Shown here piece by piece: positions 1 to 5,256 of a stretch of 5,256 nt of DNA (the first letter of the stretch is position 1; each line of letters begins with the position of its first letter). This DNA is from CAZQKL01 sp964593895 [NCBI: uncultured bacterium]. Its GTDB lineage: Bacteria > DYJV01. The position numbers and the translations under genes were made by a program. Location of the stretch: contig CAZQKL010000124.1 of the NCBI GenBank assembly GCA_964593895.1, forward strand, positions 1-5,256, given 5' to 3'. Under the pieces are notes generated by a model. It did not search any database. It saw only the letters and a list, made by a program, of their open reading frames with translations, and was not told the origin of the DNA.

Positions 1-1
1 A

Positions 2-706
2 GATTGCAAAAAAGAAAAATTGTTAAAAGAAAATATCTTTGAAAACATAAAAAACCTCAAAGTGCAAAAACCAGAAATAGAACCTTTCACGAAAGAAGAA
101 GTTATAAAAATTCTTGACTATTTTAAAAAAGAGTATCCTCACATGTATTGTTTTATAGCAGTATTGGTTTACACAGGAATGAGAACAGGAGAAGCTCTTG
201 CTATGAAATGGGAAAATTTTGATTTTAATAATTGGACATATACAATAAAAGAAAGCTTTTCACATAGAAGATTAACCACTCCAAAAACACCAAATAGTAT
301 AAGAACTATTGAAATTCCTGAAACTTTACAAAAAATTATTCTTTCTCATAAAAAATATTCATACATGAAATCGGAATTTTTATTTTTAACCCAGTATGGA
401 AAACCTTATACTGATACAAATTGGATATTAAAAAACTACTGGAAACCAGCATTAAAAGAACTTGGAATAAGATATAGAGATTTAAGACAATTAAGACATA
501 CTCATGCAATATTAAGCTTAATTTCAGGAGATAACCCTCATGATGTAGCAAAAAGACTTGGTCATACTTCACTTCAAATGCTTTTTCAAAGATATGCAAA
601 ATTTCTTAAAACCGAAATAAAAGATACAAACCTTGATGATTTTCTTAATTCAAAAAGCAAAATCGTCAGAATTTCGTCAGAATTAAAAAACTTCAACGAT
701 AAGTAA
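2..706 (+). CDS. Tyrosine recombinase (phage-type integrase), 5' end outside the window
   Basis: This is the catalytic part of a tyrosine site-specific recombinase, which cuts and rejoins DNA through a phosphotyrosine bond. The frame is open to the left edge. A TTG at 20 could be read as a start, but codons before it are also open, and the usual N-terminal DNA-binding arm and most of the core-binding domain are absent, so the gene very probably begins outside the window. Numbering from that TTG, the catalytic set is visible: Arg55 in TGMRTGE, Lys89 in TPKT, Arg159 in RQLRHTHA, His182 in RLGHTS and nucleophile Tyr192 in QRYAKF. The first position of the HxxR box is Arg156 instead of His, a position known to vary among integrases. 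A roughly 35-residue basic tail follows the Tyr. The stop lies 22 bp from the 3' end of a tRNA-Pro gene, suggesting the integrase of an element inserted there. Family is certain; the element type is not known. Confidence 0.93.
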   Translation, partial: DCKKEKLLKENIFENIKNLKVQKPEIEPFTKEEVIKILDYFKKEYPHMYCFIAVLVYTGMRTGEALAMKWENFDFNNWTYTIKESFSHRRLTTPKTPNSIRTIEIPETLQKIILSHKKYSYMKSEFLFLTQYGKPYTDTNWILKNYWKPALKELGIRYRDLRQLRHTHAILSLISGDNPHDVAKRLGHTSLQMLFQRYAKFLKTEIKDTNLDDFLNSKSKIVRISSELKNFNDK

Positions 707-728
707 TTGATATTATTCAATAAAAAAA

Positions 729-804
729 TCGGGGCGGAGGGATTTGAACCCCCGACCCCCTGCTCCCAAGGCAGGTGCGCTAAACCAGACTGCGCTACGC
801 CCCG
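729..804 (-). tRNA. tRNA-Pro, anticodon TGG
   Basis: Read on the minus strand, these 76 bases fold into a complete cloverleaf: a 7-bp acceptor stem (CGGGGCG with CGCCCCG), a 4-bp D stem (GCGC/GCGC), a 5-bp anticodon stem (CCTGC/GCAGG) with loop CTTGGGA, a 5-base variable region, and a 5-bp T stem with one G-T pair and loop TTCAAAT. The anticodon TGG reads proline CCA and other CCN codons. The C1-G72 pair and discriminator A73 agree with bacterial tRNA-Pro. CCA is not encoded: the gene is followed directly by seven T, which may help to end transcription. About 68% of the bases are G or C, against a strongly AT-rich surround. The 3' end faces the integrase gene. Confidence 0.97.
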
Positions 805-818
805 TCCAAGATGATTCT

Positions 819-847
819 TTAATATATCTTATAATTTTTTTTGTCAA
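819..847 (-). promoter_or_regulatory. Promoter of tRNA-Pro
   Basis: On the minus strand there is a perfect -35 box TTGACA (842-847), a 17-base spacer rich in A, and a -10 box TATTAA (819-824). Transcription would start near 812, about 8 bases before the mature tRNA 5' end. This is a strong sigma-70 type arrangement, as expected for a stable RNA gene. Confidence 0.75.
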
Positions 848-860
848 GATTTAACTTGAC
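843..860. promoter_or_regulatory. Inverted repeat between tRNA-Pro and metF, possible operator or paired -35 boxes
   Basis: GTCAAG and CTTGAC form perfect 6-bp arms around a 6-base centre. The left arm overlaps the tRNA -35 box (TTGACA on the minus strand). The right arm runs into TTGACT (856-861) on the plus strand, which could be the -35 box of metF, although no good -10 box lies 16-18 bases beyond it (the best is GAGAAT at 877-882 with a 15-base spacer). The symmetry may simply come from two divergent -35 boxes, or it may be a binding site for a dimeric regulator. No riboswitch fold is apparent in 805-921. Confidence 0.4.
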
Positions 861-921
861 TTTTTTTTAATTTTTTGAGAATGGATAACCGCTTTTTTAA
901 AAGAATTTCAGGAGGATAGAT

Positions 922-2484
922 ATGGAAGAAAATAGATTTAAACAAAGCCTTTATGACCCCAATACCTTTTCAGTTACATGGGAACTTGTTCCTGGTAGAG
1001 GTGCTTTTGAAAAACCACAGGAAGTTTTAATTAAATCAGCAGAAGAAGCTGCAAAATCTGGGAAAATTCATGCTCTTACTATTACTGATAATCCAGGTGG
1101 AAATCCAGCAATATCTGCAGAAATGCTTGGAGTTGAAGTTAAAAAATTAGGCATTGAACCTCTTGTGCATTTTACTTGTAAAGATAAAAGTAGAAATGAA
1201 ATTGAAGCACTTTTATACGGATTGGAAAGGAATAATGTTAGAAATCTCTTAGTTATGACAGGAGATTATCCTGTTACAGGATTTAAAGGGAGATCAAAAC
1301 CTGTTTTTGACCTTGACCCAATTCATATCCTACAACTTATTTCTGAAATGAATGAAGGACTTGAATATCCAGGATTAAAAGGTCCTGTTAAAATAAAACC
1401 AACAAATTTTTTTGCAGGAGCAGCATGTTCTCCATTTAAACAGCTTGAATCTGAACAGATGCTCCAATATTATAAATTAAAGAAAAAACTTGAAGCTGGT
1501 GCTCAATTTATTATTCCACAACTTGGCTATGATGCAAGAAAATTTCATGAACTCTATTTAATAGTTAGAAAAGTGTTAAAATCTGATGTTCCTTTAATTG
1601 GAAATGTTTATATACTTCCATATGGTGCAGCTCGTTTAATGAATAAAAATCAAATTCCAGGTTGCGTTGTTACAGATGAATTATTGAAAAAACTTGATGA
1701 AGAAAGAAAGGCTCCAGATAAAGGTAAACAAGCAAGACTTTTAAGAGCAGCAAAAATGTATGCATTTTTCAAAGGGATGGGATATAATGGAGTTCACATT
1801 GGTGGACATGGTGTTTCAATTGATGATGTTCTATTTATAATTGAAAAAGGAGAAGAGCTTGCACCAAACTGGCTTGAATATGTTAAAGAATTTGACTTCC
1901 CAATGCCAAATGGTTTTTACTATTTTGAAAAGGATGAAGAAACTGGGCTTAACAAAGAAGATGCAATTGCTCCAAGAAATGCTCCTGGAGATGCTCCATT
2001 AAGCTATAAATTTGCAAGATTTATGCATGATGTAATGTTTGAACCTGATGGTTTTCTTTTTAAACCTATGCAAAAATTATGTAAAAAGATTGATGGTAAA
2101 AAAAGTGGTGAAATTTTTAAGAAAATTGAACATGTTATAAAAGTTGCAAATTTTGAATGCATGGATTGTGGAGATTGTGCTTTAATGGATGTTGCTTTTC
2201 TATGTCCAATGAGTCAATGTCCAAAAAATCAGAGAAATGGACCATGTGGAGGAAGTTATCAGGGATGGTGTGAAGTATATCCAAACAAGAAAAAATGTGT
2301 TTGGGTTAGAGCTTATGACAGATTAAAAGTATATAATGAGCAGGAAAGTATAAAAGATAATGTTGTTCCTCCTGTGAACTGGGATTTATTTCACACTTCC
2401 TCATGGATTAACTTTTATCTTGGCAGAGACCATGTTTCAAAAAGAATGGGGATAAAACCACCAGAAGATAAAAATAAAGAATAA
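922..2484 (+). CDS. metF: Methylenetetrahydrofolate reductase, MetF-MetV fusion
   Basis: This cytoplasmic FAD enzyme reduces 5,10-methylene-tetrahydrofolate to 5-methyl-tetrahydrofolate, supplying methionine synthesis or the methyl branch of the Wood-Ljungdahl pathway. Residues about 14-310 match the MetF barrel: WELVPGRG holds Glu21 (counterpart of E. coli Glu28), followed by HFTCKDKSR at 83-91 and VMTGDYP with Asp115 (counterpart of E. coli Asp120). The C-terminal part resembles MetV, the small metal-binding partner of MetF in acetogens. It contains eight cysteines in ECMDCGDC (413, 416, 419), LCPMSQCPK (428, 433), NGPCGG (442), WCEV (450) and CVW (459), enough to ligate Fe-S clusters or zinc. 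At 520 residues it is much longer than ordinary MetF (about 300), and the extra length is the MetV part. The ATG has AGGAGG six bases upstream. The electron donor may be a ferredoxin- or Hdr-like partner rather than NAD(P)H; that is inference from MetV systems. The MetF assignment is firm and the MetV assignment is strong. Confidence 0.93.
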   Translation: MEENRFKQSLYDPNTFSVTWELVPGRGAFEKPQEVLIKSAEEAAKSGKIHALTITDNPGGNPAISAEMLGVEVKKLGIEPLVHFTCKDKSRNEIEALLYGLERNNVRNLLVMTGDYPVTGFKGRSKPVFDLDPIHILQLISEMNEGLEYPGLKGPVKIKPTNFFAGAACSPFKQLESEQMLQYYKLKKKLEAGAQFIIPQLGYDARKFHELYLIVRKVLKSDVPLIGNVYILPYGAARLMNKNQIPGCVVTDELLKKLDEERKAPDKGKQARLLRAAKMYAFFKGMGYNGVHIGGHGVSIDDVLFIIEKGEELAPNWLEYVKEFDFPMPNGFYYFEKDEETGLNKEDAIAPRNAPGDAPLSYKFARFMHDVMFEPDGFLFKPMQKLCKKIDGKKSGEIFKKIEHVIKVANFECMDCGDCALMDVAFLCPMSQCPKNQRNGPCGGSYQGWCEVYPNKKKCVWVRAYDRLKVYNEQESIKDNVVPPVNWDLFHTSSWINFYLGRDHVSKRMGIKPPEDKNKE

Positions 2485-2492
2485 AATTTAAA

Positions 2493-2518
2493 GGGCAGAC
2501 TTTTTTTAAAGTCTGCCC
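2493..2518 (+). terminator. Hairpin terminator after metF
   Basis: GGGCAGACTTT pairs perfectly with AAAGTCTGCCC around a TTTT loop, an 11-bp stem that begins 8 bases after the metF stop. The sequence following it on the plus strand is ATTTATAAAAA, so the T-tract is weak and some read-through into the next gene is plausible. It is also a possible 3' stabilising hairpin. Confidence 0.75.
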
Positions 2519-2540
2519 ATTTATAAAAAAGAGGTTAAAA

Positions 2541-2741
2541 ATGGGAATAAAAAAGGAACTTTTAGAAATTTTAGCCTGTCCTAAATGTAAAGGAGACCTA
2601 TTTTTAACAGAAAAAGAAGATGGACTTGTTTGTAAAAATTGCAAATTATTGTATGAAATTAGAGATGATATTCCTATAATGTTAATTGAAGAGGCAAAAC
2701 CTTATAGCGAAGATATTAAATTAAAAGAAGATGCTAAATAA
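2541..2741 (+). CDS. Trm112/YcaR-like zinc-ribbon protein (UPF0434 family)
   Basis: This small 66-residue protein has one zinc-ribbon domain. ACPKC (Cys13, Cys16) and CKNC (Cys31, Cys34) supply four metal ligands, and the surrounding pattern LLEILACPKCKGDL, then LxYEIRDDIPIMLIEEA, is the signature of the Trm112/UPF0434 family. In eukaryotes and archaea Trm112 activates methyltransferases; the role of the bacterial form is not well defined. In E. coli the homologue ycaR lies between lpxK and kdsB, genes of lipopolysaccharide synthesis, and here too the next gene is a lipid A-type acyltransferase. GAGGT lies 5 bases before the ATG. The last 11 bases overlap the start of the next gene, so the two are probably translated together. 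No clear promoter is visible in the short gap after the metF hairpin. Confidence 0.88.
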   Translation: MGIKKELLEILACPKCKGDLFLTEKEDGLVCKNCKLLYEIRDDIPIMLIEEAKPYSEDIKLKEDAK

Positions 2742-3554
2742 GTTTTTATCAATTTCTTCTTTATTTTTTGCAAATTTACTCTACTACCTTTTACCTTCAA
2801 GAAAAAAAATAGCCCTTTATAATTTAAATAAAATTTTACCAGAACTTTCAGAGAAAGAAAAAAAAAAGTTATTTTAAAAAGCTATGAAAATTTCTGTAGA
2901 AATTTCTTTGAACTTTTAATTTTTTCCCTTTTACCTAAAAAAAAACTTTCCAAATTTATAAAACTTCATAATTCAGAAATTATTGAAAAATCTTTAAAAA
3001 ATAATTCTGGAATTATTGCAATTTTAGGTCATTTTGGAAACTGGGAAATTTTAACATTTATTCCTCAAATTACAGGATGGAAGGTTGTAACATTTGGGAA
3101 AAAGATAAAACCTGAATTTTTAAATAAATTTCTGTTTAAAATTCGGCAAAAGAATGGAATAAAAGTTTATTCGTCAAAAAATGCCATTATTTATATTTAT
3201 AAAGCATTAAAAAAAAATAAAATTGCGGGATTTTTAATTGACCAAAGGACAAGAAAGCCTGGTTCAATTAAAGTAAATTTCTGTGGTGAGAAAATTTATG
3301 CAAGTTCTGCGCCTGCTTTTTTATTTAAAAAACTAAATTGTAAAGTAGTTTTTGTTTATCCAATAAGAGATAAAAATGGAATTCACCATGTATATTTTTA
3401 TGAAGTAAAGCTTGAAGGAGATATTGAGAAAGATACACAAATAATTCAAGATTTAATTTTGGAATTTATTAAAAAAAATCCATACAACTGGCTCTGGCTT
3501 CATTCAAAATTTAAAAGTAAAAGGAAAGTTCTACAAAACTTTTCCAGGATTTAA
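2731..3554 (+). CDS. LpxL/HtrB-type lipid A acyltransferase, frame broken at a run of ten A
   Basis: This inner-membrane enzyme family adds a secondary acyl chain to lipid A precursors. The ATG at 2731 overlaps the end of the zinc-ribbon gene, with a stop in frame just upstream (2722-2724). The first frame gives 48 residues (membrane-like N-terminus, then SRKKIALYNLNKILPELSEKE) and stops at 2875. A -1 shift at A10 (2858-2867) joins it without a gap to a frame open to 3554. The joined protein has 274 residues, a little under the usual 290-310. It carries the catalytic HxxxxE motif in LGHFGNWE (His101, Glu106), LIDQRTRKPG (Asp171) and the C-terminal NWLWLHSKFK, all family hallmarks in the right order. 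The second frame has no ATG, GTG or TTG start near the break. No other lesion is seen. It is either a homopolymer sequencing error, slippage-dependent expression, or a recent pseudogene. Its substrate is assigned from the family only. Confidence 0.85.
2858..2867 (+). other. A10 homopolymer at the frameshift point
   Basis: Ten consecutive A fall where the acyltransferase frame breaks. One more A would restore the frame as Glu-Lys-Lys-Lys-Val; equally, polymerase slippage or a -1 ribosomal shift on the run would do so. A second long run, nine A at 2937-2945, lies in the same gene but is in frame. Confidence 0.8.
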
Positions 3555-4883
3555 AATATTATTTGGGTCAATTGTCTTTTTAAGTAATCTCATTAACTCA
3601 ACTGTATTTTTTCCATATTCTTTTTCCAAAAATTTTCTTTTACCTAAACCAACTCCATGTTCCCCAGTAGCTGTTCCTCCAAGAGAAATTGCTTTTTCAA
3701 CTATTTTATCATTTGCAATTTCAAGCTTTTCCCATTCCTTTTTATCATTTTTATCTGCTACTAAAACTGCATGGAGATTGCCATCTCCAGCATGACCGAA
3801 AATATACCCTTTTACACCTTTTATTGCTTCTCTTGCAAAAATCACAAGCTCTGGATATTTTGAAATAGGAACCGCAGCATCAACAATTAATGCTTTTTTG
3901 CCTGGATTTGTTCTTAAAATTACTTCATAAGTTTTATGCCTTGCCTCCCATAATCTTTCTCTTTCATCAAGGCCTACACCAAGGTCATAGGAGATGACAT
4001 TATTATCTTTACATATTTCAACTACAAATTTTATATCTTCCTCAAGGCTAATTTTATTAGAACCATGAAATTCCATTAAAATTGCAGGTTTTTCAGTTAA
4101 ATTCAACCCTTCCTCTTTATTTAACATCTCAATTACATTAACATCAATAAATTCAAGTGCAGCAGGATCTAATCCAGCCATTATTATCTGAGCTACTGTA
4201 TTAACCGCATCTTCAACTGAATTAAAATAAGCAATACATGCACTCATCTCAGCAGGTCTTCCAACAAGTTTTAAATAAGCTTTTGTAACAACCCCAAGAG
4301 TTCCTTCTGAACCAATAAATAGATGTAATAAATCGTAACCTGAAGATGATTTTCTTGCTAAATTTCCAATTTTTAAAACTTCTCCAGATGGAATTACAAC
4401 ATTTATCTCGTAAACATTATCCTTTGTTGCACCATACTTTACAGTTCTTGTGCCGCTTGCATTATTGGCAATCATTCCTCCAATGGAAGCATTTGCTCCT
4501 GGGTCTGGAGCGAAAAATAAACCATAAGTTTTTAAATATTTGTTCAAATCTTTATATAAAACTCCAGGTTCAACTTCAACCATCATATCTTGAGGATATA
4601 CATTTAAAATTTTATTCATATTTTGAAAGCTTAAAACTATTCCTCCTTTAACAGGAATTGGATTGCCTTCTATTGAACTTCCTGCACCATAAGGAGTTAC
4701 AGGAATTTTATTTTTATTTGCAAATTTTATAACTTTAACTACATCCTCTTCACTTTCTGGAAAAACAACAACATCTGGCTTTACCCATTCGTGATGAGAT
4801 TCATCATGACTGAACTGTTCAAGAATAGAAATCCCTTTTGAGACCTTATTTTCACCTAAAATTTTCACAAGTTCATTATACAT
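3531..4883 (-). CDS. FAD-linked oxidase, GlcD / D-lactate dehydrogenase type
   Basis: This 450-residue flavoenzyme oxidises a 2-hydroxy acid, most likely D-lactate, glycolate or 2-hydroxyglutarate, to the 2-oxo acid. The N-terminal half is the FAD-binding domain of the vanillyl-alcohol oxidase/PCMH fold: KPDVVVFPESEEDV at 35-48, PYGAGSSIEGN at 64-74, VEPGV at 104-108, the DPGANASIGGMIANNASGT block at 127-145 and IGSEGTLG at 190-197. The C-terminal half carries the metal and substrate site: GHAGDGNLH (His364, His371) and GEHGVG (Glu408), corresponding to the Zn ligands of human D-2-hydroxyglutarate dehydrogenase, and ends with DPNNILNPGK. The length is normal for the family. The ATG has GGGAG about 7 bases upstream. 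No Fe-S (GlcF) or electron-transfer partner is encoded in the window, so the electron acceptor is unknown. The exact substrate cannot be decided from sequence alone. Confidence 0.92.
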   Translation of the reverse strand: MYNELVKILGENKVSKGISILEQFSHDESHHEWVKPDVVVFPESEEDVVKVIKFANKNKIPVTPYGAGSSIEGNPIPVKGGIVLSFQNMNKILNVYPQDMMVEVEPGVLYKDLNKYLKTYGLFFAPDPGANASIGGMIANNASGTRTVKYGATKDNVYEINVVIPSGEVLKIGNLARKSSSGYDLLHLFIGSEGTLGVVTKAYLKLVGRPAEMSACIAYFNSVEDAVNTVAQIIMAGLDPAALEFIDVNVIEMLNKEEGLNLTEKPAILMEFHGSNKISLEEDIKFVVEICKDNNVISYDLGVGLDERERLWEARHKTYEVILRTNPGKKALIVDAAVPISKYPELVIFAREAIKGVKGYIFGHAGDGNLHAVLVADKNDKKEWEKLEIANDKIVEKAISLGGTATGEHGVGLGKRKFLEKEYGKNTVELMRLLKKTIDPNNILNPGKVL

Positions 4884-4910
4884 GGCTTATCTCCCTAAAT
4901 TTGATGTTTT

Positions 4911-4939
4911 TTAATACAACTAACTAAAAATTTAGTCAA
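4911..4939 (-). promoter_or_regulatory. Promoter of the FAD-linked oxidase gene
   Basis: On the minus strand, TTGACT (4934-4939) and TATTAA (4911-4916) are separated by 17 bases. Transcription would start near 4904, giving a leader of about 20 bases that holds the GGGAG ribosome binding site. ACTAAA and TTTAGT (4923-4936) form 6-bp inverted arms within the spacer and -35 box, which could serve as an operator. Confidence 0.65.
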
Positions 4940-4946
4940 ATTATAT

Positions 4947-4975
4947 TTGCAAATTTTTTAAAAATCGTCTATAAT
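4947..4975 (+). promoter_or_regulatory. Promoter of the coiled-coil gene
   Basis: A perfect -10 box TATAAT (4970-4975) lies 17 bases after TTGCAA (4947-4952), a four-of-six match to the -35 consensus. Transcription would start near 4982, about 22 bases before the ATG. The -35 box sits inside the perfect 10-bp palindrome ATTTGCAAAT (4945-4954). Only 7 bases separate this -35 box from that of the divergent oxidase promoter. Confidence 0.65.
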
Positions 4976-5003
4976 TAATATACACTAAAATAGGAGAAAA
5001 TTA

Positions 5004-5256
5004 ATGGAACATTCAAGTTTTGCTCAACTACTTGAAAATGAATTAACTTCAGCAATTTTAAATTCTGATAAAAATGCAATTAAAAGAGTAAGTTTACTAT
5101 TAGATGAAAAGATATCTGAAATTGAAAAAATAAAAAAAGAACAGGAAGAAACTAAATCTGACATAAAAATGCTCATTGAGGTGATTAAACAAGGCTTTGA
5201 GCATATGGATAAGAGATTTGAGGATATGCAAAAATATATGGATAAAAGATTTGAGG
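5004..5256 (+). CDS. Coiled-coil protein with 11-residue repeats, 3' end outside the window
   Basis: Eighty-four codons are visible before the right edge, with no stop. The ATG has AGGAG 7 bases upstream and a good promoter before it. The protein is rich in Lys and Glu. From about residue 31 onward it looks like a continuous helix with few helix-breaking residues. MDKRFE occurs at 68-73 and again at 79-84, exactly 11 residues apart, and the hydrophobic residues Phe65, Met68, Phe72, Met75, Met79 and Phe83 are spaced 3-4-3-4-4, the stagger of a hendecad coiled coil. No signal peptide or membrane segment is seen. I do not recognise the function. Similar MDKRFE-type coils occur in uncharacterised proteins of many AT-rich and thermophilic prokaryotes, some ending in a nuclease-like domain, but the deciding C-terminal part lies outside the window. 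Confidence 0.85.
   Translation, partial: MEHSSFAQLLENELTSAILNSDKNAIKRVSLLLDEKISEIEKIKKEQEETKSDIKMLIEVIKQGFEHMDKRFEDMQKYMDKRFE

Noticed and set aside
336-599. 87-codon open frame on the minus strand within the integrase gene
   Set aside because: It lies fully inside a clearly conserved gene on the other strand, resembles no known protein and has no supporting ribosome binding site.
709-725. Small inverted repeat ATTGA/TCAAT after the integrase stop as a terminator
   Set aside because: The stem is only 5 bp and AT-rich, followed by A rather than T on the plus strand.
805-921. Riboswitch (SAM or tetrahydrofolate) upstream of metF
   Set aside because: The gap is short and almost entirely A/T runs, with no conserved core or multi-helix fold visible.
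2522-2527. TATAAA as a -10 box for the zinc-ribbon gene
   Set aside because: The bases 16-18 upstream lie in the hairpin and do not resemble a -35 box. Transcription would start on top of the ribosome binding site.
2408-2644. 78-codon open frame on the minus strand across the metF end and the zinc-ribbon start
   Set aside because: It crosses the hairpin and two real genes. Its sequence is what antisense reading of AT-rich coding DNA would give.
2868-3554. Second acyltransferase frame as a separate gene with its own start
   Set aside because: The frame is open only from 2832 and has no ATG, GTG or TTG near the break. The N-terminal family sequence is supplied by the preceding frame, so one broken gene explains it better.
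4346-4651. 101-codon open frame on the plus strand within the flavin oxidase gene
   Set aside because: It is a shadow of conserved FAD-binding domain codons read on the opposite strand, Leu-rich with no domain.
1-5256. CRISPR array, insertion sequence ends or long repeats
   Set aside because: No regularly spaced direct repeats or transposase inverted ends were found. The only repeat of note is the 33-bp coding repeat at the right edge.

Overview
The window is an AT-rich bacterial chromosomal segment. Arginine is mostly AGA and long A and T runs are common. Promoters are of the sigma-70 type and ribosome binding sites are clear (AGGAGG, AGGAG, GGGAG). The GC-rich tRNA stands out sharply from its surroundings. 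A lipid A-type acyltransferase gene points to a Gram-negative (diderm) cell envelope. A methylenetetrahydrofolate reductase fused to a MetV-like cysteine-rich domain, together with a GlcD-type flavin oxidase, fits an anaerobe, possibly one using the methyl branch of the Wood-Ljungdahl pathway. No gene here fixes the phylum.

Layout, left to right. (1) Positions 1-706 hold the 3' part of a tyrosine recombinase gene that enters from beyond the left edge and stops 22 bp short of the 3' end of a tRNA. (2) A tRNA-Pro(TGG) gene lies on the minus strand (729-804) with its own promoter. This pairing is what an integrative element inserted at a tRNA 3' end would leave, with the element body lying to the left. 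(3) Positions 805-921 form a divergent control region containing an 18-bp inverted repeat built from two facing -35-like hexamers. (4) Positions 922-2484 encode the MetF-MetV fusion, closed by an 11-bp hairpin. (5) Positions 2541-3554 carry two overlapping genes on the plus strand: a 66-residue Trm112/YcaR-like zinc ribbon and an LpxL/HtrB-type acyltransferase whose frame is broken at a run of ten A. (6) Positions 3531-4883, minus strand, encode a GlcD/D-lactate dehydrogenase-type FAD enzyme that converges on and overlaps the acyltransferase gene by 24 bp. (7) Positions 4884-5003 form a second divergent control region with two well-formed promoters back to back. (8) From 5004 to the right edge is the start of a coiled-coil protein with 11-residue repeats.

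The genes look like several independent units rather than one pathway. MetF-MetV makes methyl-tetrahydrofolate. The zinc ribbon and acyltransferase probably form one translationally coupled unit linked to lipid A synthesis. The flavin oxidase would feed electrons from a 2-hydroxy acid such as D-lactate to an acceptor not encoded here. I did not find a convincing wholly new system. The most useful leads are the A10 frameshift, the tRNA/integrase junction, the fused MetF-MetV enzyme and the hendecad-repeat protein at the right edge.
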